DNA of 64,000 bases from Perognathus longimembris pacificus (Eukaryota; Chordata; Mammalia; Rodentia; Heteromyidae): the NCBI RefSeq assembly GCF_023159225.1, contig NC_063166.1, forward strand, positions 48,353,149 to 48,417,148, in the 5' to 3' direction. Below are positions 49,569-59,972 of the stretch, piece by piece. How positions within the stretch are numbered: position 1 is the stretch's first letter; every line of letters begins with the position of its first letter. The notes under the pieces are model-generated. The model was not told where the DNA came from and did no database searches. It saw only the letters and a program-made list of their open reading frames with translations. Made by a program: the position numbers and the translations under genes.

Positions 49569-51392
49569 GGTTACCTGAGGAAGAAATAAAACCTGCTGCC
49601 ATCTTATTCTGAACAGTGGCTATGCAAGTACACAAAGGATTTGATATGGAACATATTCTGATTGATACAGACTTGGATTCAAATGTATACTTTATCACTT
49701 GTCTAATGGTGGTAGAATTGATACCAGTTAACTACCCAGGCTATTGTGGGAAGTTGGTGCTATTGTGCACATCAGGTACTTCTTATACTATCTTGATCCT
49801 GTTTAGGGCAAAACAATTAACTTCCTCCATTTTTCTTTCACATAAACTTGAAGGGGAAGCCTTTACCCACACTGATAACTTCAATTTGTCTTACCAATCT
49901 TGATTTTTTTCAAAGGACAATCATCTTCTTATTTTATATTTAAAAAGTAGAAGATGTGGCATGTCATGCAAATCCCTATCGCCCTGCTGCATGGATCAGT
50001 TTTCACAAGGATGAGAGTCAAGCTCAACAAGTAGCATCATGTAGTGTTATGCAAGGAGCCATGGCTCCATTTGCTGAGCATTGTTGAGAGCAGGTTCAAA
50101 CCAGACTGGATTCTTTCTGAGATATAGGGATATAGGGTCAAACACTATAAAAGTCCTATAGAATGTCCACAAAGAATCGGCTTAAAGGTAAAAATAGTAA
50201 AGAGACATGGAAAATACTTCCCTTTGGGACAGGATGTTCTACCAGATTGCATCTGGGTGACAGATTTTCATGCCCCAATCTCTCCACCTTTGTGGAATTT
50301 GTAGTCTTTTATTTAGAAGGAGGAGTGACAGCATGCACTTGACTTATATTTCCACACTGCTAGAGGCCATCAAGTTCAGAGCAATAATAAGCACCTCTGG
50401 TATGTATCATTATCAAGGATACTTTGGTCTTAGGTTACTATAATCCAGTCCTGAGGGAGTCAGATGGGACACACATACCCCTAAGAGCTACGTGAGGGCT
50501 GTTATTTCACTAGGAGCAAAAGGGAAGAATTATAGACTTCGGTAGTTCTCAATGGAGAATTGTAATGTTTCTTCTAACACTGGTGGAATCAGTCTCAGCA
50601 CTGTAATCACCGAATCCAGCCAGAAGGTGATCAAGGAAGCTGGAGGACAGGATCCTGAGACCAACCATCTGACTTCCTCCAGTCCATTACCTCATCTGAT
50701 TCACCGCAAGGAGTGAGTGAGGCTGCATATGTGCCAGGTGCTTGGTACATGAGGGGCTTTCTATTGTTCCAACCCTACCTCCCCTCTCACCCTCCCTTTT
50801 ACTTCCTATTTCAATCAGATTCCAAAGCCCATCCCAAGGACTATTCTTTCTGTGCCTTGGAGCCTCTGCTTCTCCCAGCATGTGGTTTTCTTTAGGCAAT
50901 TGAGCAGCCTCAGGAAGTCCCTTCTGCCTGTGAGGTTGCACCTGCTCCTACAGTCCTGGTAGAGAAAACACAGGGCCTACAAACAGTATTGGTCTGAAAG
51001 AATGCTCTGGTCTCCACTGGTGCCTCCAGTTCTGTTCTCATCCTGTGCCTTCCATGGTCCCAGGCTCTAGCTTCCAGCATGTCATTATTTCTCAAATTCT
51101 CCCTCATCAGAGCCTGCCCAGGAGCCAGGATCTGTGGGAAGAGGAATCTCCTGTTTGCCAGGCACATATGCATCCACTCTTCAGTGGCTTGTGATAAACT
51201 CCAGGGCTCTAAGGAAGGAAGCCCCTCCCACTGTCCCCACCTGCTGTCCTGTCCAACATCATCTTTCCAGAAATCTTCCAACAGCTCCTGATATGAAACA
51301 TTACAGTTTCTCTCTGTTGGACCACTTCTCCCCACTCCCTTCTTTCTCTCGCACACAGGCAAATCATAACTTTCCTACTTAAGACAAATATA
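49011..51392. other. Intronic sequence with a (CT)n tract
   Basis: A possible MIR end lies just before the CT array at 49440-49508. Open frames here have no recognised relatives. Confidence 0.45.
49509..49565. repeat. (CT)n microsatellite, 57 bp
   Basis: Perfect CT dinucleotide array. Confidence 0.97.
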
Positions 51393-51472
51393 CAGGTCAG
51401 ACTACAGCTCAGTGGACCTAGCATGCCAGAAGCTATGGGTTTAATCCATAGCACCACATAAATAAAAACCAA
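51393..51472 (+). repeat. ID-like tRNA SINE
   Basis: 'gactacagctcagtggacct' and 'gtttaatccatagcaccaca' followed by a TAAATAAAAACC tail. Confidence 0.6.
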
Positions 51473-51944
51473 ATCAGTAACTAGCAAACAAATAATAATG
51501 ATGCTGCTTCATTAAATATTTCATAGCATCACATCTCTTTCTGTTCTTAGCAAACTTTCCAAAATATACAACTAAATATAGTACAGGTCACAATTCTCTT
51601 CTCAAATATTTAATTTTTTAAAGGACTGTAGTATAACATACTTACATAAAAGTACACAGATCACTGGGGCAAAGGTAGAGGAGTTTTCATGGATGTGTAT
51701 CAGCATCCAAGGGCCCTTCTGGTGCCCCCTGTGTGGCACTCACTACTCAGCTTCCAGTAACATAGGTCCTTAGAGCCAGATGGGTTCTCTCTCACTCTGT
51801 CTGGTACTCATTGCATGGGCCTGTTCCTTCCTAAATGTCCCCAAGGCTGCTCATCAGTGCTCCCACTGGCCTTCTAGCTGACAGTGATGAACATTCAGCC
51901 CTTTCCTCTTACATCCATGCTCTCCCCCAGTCTTCTTCCTACCA

Positions 51945-51992
<48 letters not shown>

Positions 51993-53059
51993 CTAGCCTC
52001 CTGCCCTGTATCTCTGCTGCACATTAATAGACACTACAGACCTGATGGTGCCCAGCCTGAGCTCTGCCCTGCTCTTTTGTGCATCTTTTTCCTGTCCTTG
52101 GTACCCCATCTTCCTGTGCACCCTCCATCTTCCTCATACCACAAGCCAAACCCGTGGGAAGTCTTCCAAAGATACTTGTGTCTCTCCATTTAGTAATTTC
52201 CTAGTGGTTCAGATCCCACTATACCCCTTCTGAATTATGAATACCAACATCACCTCCAGTGTAGTGGGGTTCTTGCCACTGCCCTGCTCTCTTCCCCAAT
52301 ATTGCATGGTATCTTGTTCCAAAGTGAGAGCCCAAATCATTGAAACAGATATAGGGTCCCAGAGGCTAGCCCCATTTGCCCTTGCTGTATGTGGATCACC
52401 CAGAGCAGGGCCTGACACGTGCTATGTGTTCCATAAATACTGAAGGCATGCATACAGTTCCAGGAGCATGGCTGTTGGCTCTGCTGGACTCCTGTTCATG
52501 TAGATTTCAGTACAGTAAAGAAGCTCCGTTTTCCTTTCATTTGCCCAATTTTCTTTGCTGGTACTATTTATAAAATTCACAATCTGGTTCTGAATACCCT
52601 TTTCCCATTTAATTATTGCTATAATGCTGCAGTTAGTAAGGGAAAGAAACATTTTTATGAAATGAAATTAAATCAAGACATAATAAATGTCTAAATGCAG
52701 AAGATTCTGCTAGCCAGCTCAGTGCATGCAAGCCTGGGGCCTGCCCGTAATGTTTTAGTCCAGGGGCTCCTGGGAAGCATCTAGCTCCAGTCTTGAGAAG
52801 GGCTTCTATCTGTCCCATGGGGTTAAATGCAAGGCCATGAGGGTAAATATCAGGTTACATTTTTTTGGGATCTCCTGACTCCTGCTGACAGTAAACTTAG
52901 GAGCCATTTATGTTCTATTTATGTTTGCACTTAGAGGAAAGTCAGAGTTGCACGGCAGAAAAATTGGTTTTATAGAATATTGATATTTATCAGGTACTCA
53001 CACTTGCTGCCTCTGTGACTCCTGAAAGTGGCTCAACAGTTGAAACTTCATTGAAATAG
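51473..53059. other. Intronic sequence with a (CA)n tract and a MIR/L2-like end
   Basis: At about 52390-52445, 'cagagcagggcctgacacgt' then 'gttccataaatactgaa' resembles the MIR/L2 3' end. The rest is unassigned. Confidence 0.45.
51946..51989. repeat. (CA)n microsatellite
   Basis: About 44 bp of CA repeat. Confidence 0.96.
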
Positions 53060-53340
53060 AGTTTTTTTTTTTTCACATTTCAGCTTCGTTGGAGAGATTA
53101 AAGAAGATAAAACACGAGTATTAACTGGTTTACAAACGTCATTAAGCAACTTGTGGGATTTATTTCTATCCTCAGTGCTGATTGAAAACATTAGTTCTTA
53201 AATGGATCTGTCCCAAGGCCGCATGTATTTGTGCCTTTCTCTGTAAATTTATTTACAGAACTTGCTTGAATTGGGGGCTAGATCAAGCCAAGAACAGAGC
53301 TGGGGCAAAATGACGTTGTATCAACAAGCTCCATTCATTT
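53060..53340. other. Non-repetitive segment, possible conserved non-coding element
   Basis: No repeat signature is visible. The text is AT-rich but complex, with homeobox/POU-like ATTA and TAAA cores and a TGACGT half-site near 53311. There is no open frame. The call is by appearance only. Confidence 0.25.
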
Positions 53341-53827
53341 CTTTCTTCCACAGTCCTTCGCCACAGTTTAAAGTTAAAACAAGACAGATTGCCTAGAAGT
53401 TAGATTCTTTTCTGGCACAGCTCAGCCCAAGAGCCCCACCCAGTGCTAACTAGCTCTGTCTTTAAGCAAGCCACTCAACCTTACCCAGGAGGACTATAGC
53501 CCCCACAGCTCCAGAATGATCACAGTCCTCATGTCCCCCCAAGGTTGGGGAGGTAGGTAGCAAGACACTGGTGAGTGCTGTGCACCTGACCTAGTAGGTT
53601 CACTAAGATTTGGATTATTGTGCCATGCACCAGAAACTCAGCTTAAGCAAGTCTGTGGTGAGGTAGAGAATGGGTGCTCAGGGCAGGTGATGCTATAGGC
53701 CAGGATCACACCCCTAGAATCATGAATACATGGTACTTGATAGGGTATTTAGCACATAGTACTCAATGGTCTTTGCCTTCTTACCGTGTGTGTGTGTGTG
53801 TGTGTGTGCTCACACATGTGTGTGCAT
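53341..53827. other. Intronic sequence with a (GT)n tract
   Basis: (GT)n at 53786-53808. At about 53690-53770 'ggtatttagcacatagtact' resembles a MIR end. Confidence 0.45.
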
Positions 53828-53945
53828 GCTAGCTTGAATTTAAGGGCCTCACTTCTCCAACTTTTTGTCAGTTAATTGAAGATGGAGCCTCAAGGATAAC
53901 AGCTCAGACTGGCTTCAAGTCTTGATCCTCCAAGTCTCAGCCTCC
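53828..53945 (-). repeat. Composite SINE, internally deleted
   Basis: 'ctttttgtcagttaattgaa', 'gactggcttcaagtcttgat' and 'ctccaagtctcagcctcctc' match the 7SL-like half; the tRNA half is short. Confidence 0.6.
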
Positions 53946-56900
53946 TCTTACTCCTTTTACTACTGTTTTATGAACACTGTCTTACAATTCCTGAAATCTG
54001 TCTTATTCCTGGAATCCATTCACCACTGGATTCACAGAGCATGAACAACCTGGATTTCCAAAGGGCTCTACTATGCATGCAGCCCCAGGTGCCTTCATGA
54101 GCCTCCTGGGACTTTCCTGTGTGTTCAGCTCAATGTTAATCTATGGGAATTAGTTAAGCATCATGATATCGATCAGGAAACTGAGGCATAGAGGAGTTGT
54201 CTGTTGATCAGAACTTGACTTAAAGATGGCAGTACCCAAAAATATATTTGGATTTTATAATCCAAAGGATTCCAGAAATTCTTTTTACCACTGACTAACC
54301 GAATCAAATGACCATGGTTTGTTTTGTTTAGCTGTTTTCCCAGATTGGCCTCACACATTTCTTTGACTTCACTGAATAGTTATTTTGACAATAAATAGAC
54401 ACAGGGTAATTATCAGAGAGTTCATTGAGATAGAATTTGTGATAAAAGGAAAACCAATCCAAAAATTCATGTGTGAGTGTCAGATTTCCTGTCAACAGCA
54501 TAGTGGCCTTGGGGGAACCCTGGCTTCAAAATGAGCTCTTTGCTGACTGTTGTTTCTTCTGTCCCCAACAACTCTGCGTCCCAGGAGCCACTGGCAGCAA
54601 CCCCAAAGCTCCCTCCCCCTCACCATTAGCCAAGGCACCAGGGCGCCATGCTTCCTCCAGTCCTTAGGTTTAGAACTCCCAGCTGGCCCTGTCTAGGCCA
54701 GTACTGATTCAATTTAGAGCAATGATTCTCAGAGTAAGTCTGTTCTATTTCGTGCCACACACCCTCCGCTTGGCAGCTGCCCATTCCCTTCGAATGGCCT
54801 GCTGGAGATTTCATGTCTGCAGTTTAGACTGCAGAGGCATAAACAGAAGGCACAGAAGCCTCAAGGCCAGTCTGACTCACTGTGTGTGAGGGCCTGTGGC
54901 TGCCAGATCTGCAGCAAAGCCCAGGCTGCTCCACTTCTAGACTGTGACAGGAGAGCCACCAGTAGAAGAGAAACCCTTATTTGGACACAGGTCTTGTGAA
55001 GGGCACTCATCACCAAAGCTTTCTTTATGAAAAATGTTAAACTCTTCTGTATCTAAGGAAGTGAATCCATCCACTAAGCACAATAACAAATACAGCCTGG
55101 GGTCCTGTCCCCCTGGGGCACCTCTTTCTACTCCAATAATACAGGCAATCCCTCCATTTTGCAAAAGTGTTGGAGGTTCACTTGAAAATGAGTAATCAAA
55201 AGCTTGCCTTCAACTGCATTTCATATTTGTTGCTAAACAAATCATGAAAACCCCATCTGACTGCCAAAGGTATACTGAATGTCACAAATCATGAGATCCA
55301 CTTCTTACTATGTTAAGAATAAAATATCTTTCTGAGAAAAAGAAAACTATGCCATGGTAGCCTTGCTTTTATTGGGATGACAATCTTTCAAACCAAGATG
55401 CTGTCTAAACCCTGTTCTGCCTATTCTACAGTAGGGGCTTCATCTCAGGACATGTGGAACAGAGACTACAGGTGATCTGGGGGCCTCAGTACACTGTTGT
55501 CAGAGGTCTGGCATCTCTCCCTGGGGCCTCCCCATTTATCAAGGACTCATACTCACCCCAGATCCTGCTGACATGTCTATGCTGACAGATTTCTACCTAT
55601 TTGAGTGTGTATATGAACTAGTTTTCTGCTAGTTGGTAATATGCCATACATCCTCACTGGGAATACATATACCAGTCTCATGCCAAACTTTGGCATCAAA
55701 GCATAAAGCATAGTTCCATTGTTGAAGGTACTCCCAGGAAGCAGATGCCTCCAGGAATATTTGTCCTCACCTCCATATGGGATGACCCAATGATGTAGTA
55801 CAAGGGGGCTTTCTGTATAGTTGATACTAGCCAGTCAGCTCATGGACAAAGCCCACAATGCAATGCTGGACAGGATCCAGCTTTCTTTACTCCATCTTCC
55901 CAGCTACAGTGGGCCTGCTCCTGGTTATCTGTTCAGCATGAGCTTGCAGGTTCAGCTCACACAGGCATAAGCAGACTCCATTCACTATGGGCATGTGACT
56001 ATTTACATGCATGTCTCCAGATTCCTGCGCATCCCAGTCTGCAGCATTAGCATAGCCTGTGCCCCCACTTTGCAGTCCAGGGTCAGCTAGGATTGCTATT
56101 ACGCAAGCCACTTGAACCCTGTCAGGCCTGGAAGTTTGGCTTTCCACACATACTTGTGCTTTTGGAGACAAAGGCAGGAGTCTGTGGCATTTGAGGGGCA
56201 GATTCCCTAAAAAGAAGTCTACATAGATCCTGAAGCCAAAGCGAGAACAGCTTCTCAGCCTAACCCCAGTGATGCATAAGTCCCTATCCCCAACCCATTG
56301 TTCTGCAGAGCCAGGACCAGAGCCCAGCAGAGCACTGGCCATGCTTAGCCCTACAACTCTTACCCATGTGGTATGCCACATTCCTTCCAGTAACACCTGC
56401 TTCCCCTGGAAGGGATTCTCTGCCTCAGATGTTGATGCTATGCCCATCCAATGCTCCCTCTTCTCTTGCCTCTTCTGGACAGGCAGAGTTTTTATTGGAG
56501 TTGTACAGGGACACACAGAGAATTGTAGAAGGATATTATCCTCACCAAACTGACCCCACCAATACAGAGATCAGCAAGAAGCAACTGTTGGCCTCACCCC
56601 ACTTTTAAGTCAAGAAAAAAAACCCAAACAGTAAAGGCATAAGATTTGCCAGTTGGCTGGCTACTTTCAGCCTCAGTCACATAGAGCCCCCGATATCATC
56701 CACCCTTTTAAGAACACCCATGAATTCTGAGTCTGCATGCATCCTGAGCCGGCGCGGGGCAGGCTGCCCTTCTCCCATTTGGCTGGGATGATGACAGAGC
56801 ATGGCAGTGATGCCATAGTCTCATGCTGTAATTGGCATGCATAAATGCCTTTCTTAGATTAATAAGATTAGGAAAACAGATGCTTTCTGAATGAATGTGC

Positions 56901-57567
56901 TTCCTTTGCTAAGGAAAAAAATTTTTCAAAACTGGGTGCTGTGAAGGATACAGTTAAGGGAAGGATACAGTATAATAAAAAGATGGGGGATTGGCACCTT
57001 TTGAGGTCTCATACTAAAAGAGTAGGGGCACATCTGCACTGAGATGCACCTTTCCCACTAACAGGACATTCATTTGGGATGGGCATACGGAGGCTGCTGC
57101 TGCTGCAGAACCAGAACTTATTACATGACCAGCCTTAACAAGGAAAGCAAAACTCTCCCTTTCTCATTTCTCATTAACTTCAATATTAATGGTGTCCTTG
57201 ACTTGTGCTAGGTACTTGACAGCATGGGGTTGGGCCTCATTAGCATGGCCGCAGGACCTTTGTGTAGGTCAGGTTCCCAAAGGTCATCTGCACCCTACCA
57301 AGTTGATGCCTGATTCTGTCAAGCAGACTTCCTCCTGATGCCAGTCCCACCTCTGCAAGGGGCAAGCATCATCATGCTGAGATTCAGACAGCCTGTGCAA
57401 TCTGCCAAACACCCTAAGGACCTCCATTTTTCCTGGCATGTTCTCTGATAGCTTCTGTGTTGACTCCCTTGTAACAGACTTAATAGGCTTCCTAGGCTCT
57501 CCTCCTCCTGGGCCCAGTGTGCCTGTCTCACAGCCATGCGCGTATGTGGCTAGCTGACGGGCAGCAA
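53946..57567. other. Intronic sequence near the exon, with an unassigned 209-codon frame
   Basis: A probable MIR piece lies near 54110-54210 ('caggaaactgaggcatagag'). The minus-strand frame 55887-56516 is open for 209 codons, in the same orientation as the host gene, but shows no recognised domain. No further SYNDIG1 exon is seen. Confidence 0.4.
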
Positions 57568-57573
57568 CCTTAC
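57568..57573 (-). promoter_or_regulatory. SYNDIG1: 5' splice site of the SYNDIG1 exon
   Basis: On the minus strand the exon ends CAT GAG and is followed by GTAAGG, a near-consensus U1 donor. Translation past this point would give VRLLPVS and then a stop, which is unlike the family, so the exon must end here. Confidence 0.85.
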
Positions 57574-57711
57574 CTCATGGGACAAATAGAAGGCTGCAAT
57601 GCCCAAAGGCCAGAAGCAGCAGAGCATGGAGAAGACACTGAGTCCCAGGTGGTCTCGAGGGGGCATCATGAGGAAGTTGTCTTCACTCTCGGTGTCACTT
57701 GAGTAGTCACT
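57574..57711 (-). CDS. SYNDIG1: Internal coding exon of SYNDIG1 (synapse differentiation-inducing protein 1)
   Basis: Read on the minus strand, the exon is 138 bp, encodes 46 residues and is phase 0 at both ends. A pyrimidine-rich tract ending in CTGCAG (57712-57740) precedes it, and GTAAGG (57568-57573) follows it. The peptide starts with an acidic serine-rich stretch ([12 protein letters not shown]), then [21 protein letters not shown] and ends [15 protein letters not shown] and the CCFWPLG core mark the first membrane-embedded helix of the CD225/dispanin fold, whose paired cysteines are typical palmitoylation sites in the IFITM relatives. From family knowledge, SYNDIG1 is a neuronal type II membrane protein that associates with AMPA receptors and promotes excitatory synapse development. 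The preceding exon should end in a glutamate-rich segment and the next should supply the second helix and C-terminus; neither is in the window. There is no stop or frameshift. The paralogue SYNDIG1L is the main alternative, but the remembered SYNDIG1 sequence fits better. Confidence 0.88.
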
Positions 57712-57740
57712 CTGCAGAGACAGTGGGAGAGACAGGAAAG
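57712..57740 (-). promoter_or_regulatory. SYNDIG1: 3' splice site and polypyrimidine tract of the SYNDIG1 exon
   Basis: On the minus strand a run rich in C and T leads into CTCTGCAG, directly followed by the AGT GAC codons of the exon. This is a normal U2-type acceptor and fixes the exon start. Confidence 0.85.
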
Positions 57741-59735
57741 AAGATCTGTAAAGGGGTATTTGGAGAGCTGCCCAGGACATGGACACCATGCCTGGCTGGA
57801 GAAGACACTGCTTGACTGCTGTTATAGCAAAAGATATTGTTTTTGGTACCATTATTGTCTGCCATGTGCAGCTAAAAAATCAAAAGTGCCTCAGCTGAGG
57901 CATTCTGCCCATGAACAGGAAGACCAGGAACACAAGCGCAGGACTCTTGGTTGATTCATTAGAAGGTAAAAGCTTACAAAAGCCAAGTACAGCATGGACA
58001 TCCCCAATTTACAATAGTAAATTTACAATTTACAAATTCTTTGACATTGTGATGCATTTCTGGGGACAATAAATGTATTTTGACTTGGGATATTTCTGCC
58101 TTATGATGAGTTTGTTGAGAGATAACACCACTAACGTGGAGTAGCTGAATTTGAAAGACTAGCTAAAATGGTGGGGATAAAGTTGCAATCTATCAGAAGC
58201 TGACATTAGGGACTTTGAGAAGGCATGCCCATGCACATCTGGCATTTTGTTCCCACACTTTGTGCTTTCTGTGCTAATTTGTGCTAATTTACAAGATATA
58301 GCAGGGCTAATTGGTAAGGAAGGAAGATGCTGTCCTGTGGACCTCTCATTCAAGGTTTCTCTGACTCTAATCTTAGAGGCAGGATGTTGGGGAGGATGCT
58401 GATGTGTACCAGATATGCATAGTGGTCCACATGATCATTCATCTCCTCAGATCCTTTCTGTGGGTCTCATGGTTGCTTTGTGAGAAACAGCCCTTAACCA
58501 CACTTACTGCATTGTGATGCAGTTAGGATGTGTGGAGGAGTAGGGGTTGGGGACAGAAAGTTTTGAAAAGCAGCTGGAATGATTTAAAAAACTCACCCAG
58601 CCATGAGAATCACTGCTCAATCTCCCCATAAAGCTCATTGATGCTTTTCAGATACTGACTAGCGAGGGTCCTGCAGTTTACACCTCTCCACCTTTAATGC
58701 CTTAGGACACCCCCCAAGGGGGAGATGCTTGTCTTCTACTTGATTGCCCCACTTGCTGGTCCCTACTGTACATTTTCTGTCTTATCAAAACAAGTTTCAT
58801 TCATTGTGACTTATCAAAAACCAGGATCCCTTTCTCCACCTGCATATGTTATACAAAATTGGAGACCTAGCATATTTTAGACATTGTTTCCTAGAAGAGA
58901 AATAGCACCTTGCATCTTGAAGGAGGGTCATTAACTTAACTCCCTTTACCAGTGGTTTGCAGAGTGTCATCCTTTGCTGGCAGAGGTTGCAGTTGCTCAG
59001 GAATGCACAGTGTAACTCTGCTGTGAGAACAATCACACACCTACACTAGCCTGCTTGGTACCCTACTTGCCCTTGGTACCCTAGCACTCCTTGCGACACA
59101 ACAGATATCTCCAAGTGACAAGTGTGTCCTTTTGTAATTTTGCTAATATAGTGCACATAAAATTGCTGGGGCCTCTATCCACGCTGAAACAGCTGAGGTG
59201 CTGTAGTGAGCTGATAAGAGCCCCTCTTGGGATTTTGTAGTCCACAGAGAATAGGCATATGTTGTTGGGTTTGCTCAAGTTCACCTGGGATGGAAGTTAA
59301 TGACCTATATCCACACAAGGTAGGTCCACCTCAACTCACATAGATAGGGAGACCTGCCAGGTCAAGGGATCTGAAGTGTCACTCGACAGAGAGTAGAATG
59401 GACAAGACAGCTCCTGGCCACATTGCCACATCACAGCTCATTGCTTGCTGTCTGCCTGAGTGTGAGTCCCTGGAGTGTGATAGAGGGCCCTCTCCATGTA
59501 CCTGGAACCGTAGAGCATCTTTTCCATAGAGCTATGGCTGTGAAATTTCAGTTCGTTCTACTCTGCACATTATCTCCCATATGGTCTTCAGAACAGCAAA
59601 GGGAAATGAAAATCACCATCGTTACGGCCTTCAGAGATGGAAATCAAAACATCTCACAGGTTGCATAATTCATGCTGAGATGTGAGGACCACTGGCTGCC
59701 CAGGTAGAGATGTATCCCTGGCACAATCACCTATC
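57741..59735. other. Intronic sequence upstream of the exon
   Basis: Nothing recognised beyond small local duplications such as 'tgtgctaatt' twice near 58270. Confidence 0.5.
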
Positions 59736-59750
59736 AGAATAAAGGATGTG

Positions 59751-59957
59751 GGGCTGGGGATATAGCCTAGTGGCAAGAGTGCCTGCCTCGGATACACGAG
59801 GCCCTAGGTTCGATTCCCCAGCACCACATATACAGAAAATGGCCAGAAGCGGCGCTGTGGCTCAAGTGGCAGAGTGCTAGCCTTGAGCAGGAAGAAGCCA
59901 GGGACAGTGCTCAGGCCCTGAGTCCAAGGCCCAGGACTGGCAAAAAAAAAAAAAAAA
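59751..59957 (+). repeat. Young dimeric tRNA-derived SINE
   Basis: Two tRNA-like units as in the copy at 15724, ending in a long A-tail. The exact 15-bp duplication AGAATAAAGGATGTG flanks it at 59736-59750 and 59958-59972. The perfect duplication and pure tail suggest recent insertion. Confidence 0.96.
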
Positions 59958-59972
59958 AGAATAAAGGATGTG

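Larger units (their letters stand above)
1..57573 (-). other. SYNDIG1: SYNDIG1 intron downstream of the exon (incomplete in window)
   Basis: Everything left of the donor is inferred to be intron, since no downstream SYNDIG1 exon and no exon of another gene was recognised. The known gene has very long introns, so more than 57 kb is plausible. It is filled mainly with retroelements, listed separately. Confidence 0.6.

Noticed and set aside
57517..57702. Plus-strand open frame over the SYNDIG1 exon
   Set aside because: It is the antisense shadow of the real exon; the minus strand carries the splice sites and the recognisable protein.
59751..59860. tRNA gene
   Set aside because: The A- and B-box-like sequences are part of a SINE with A-tail and target duplication; a cloverleaf with an acceptor stem is not formed.
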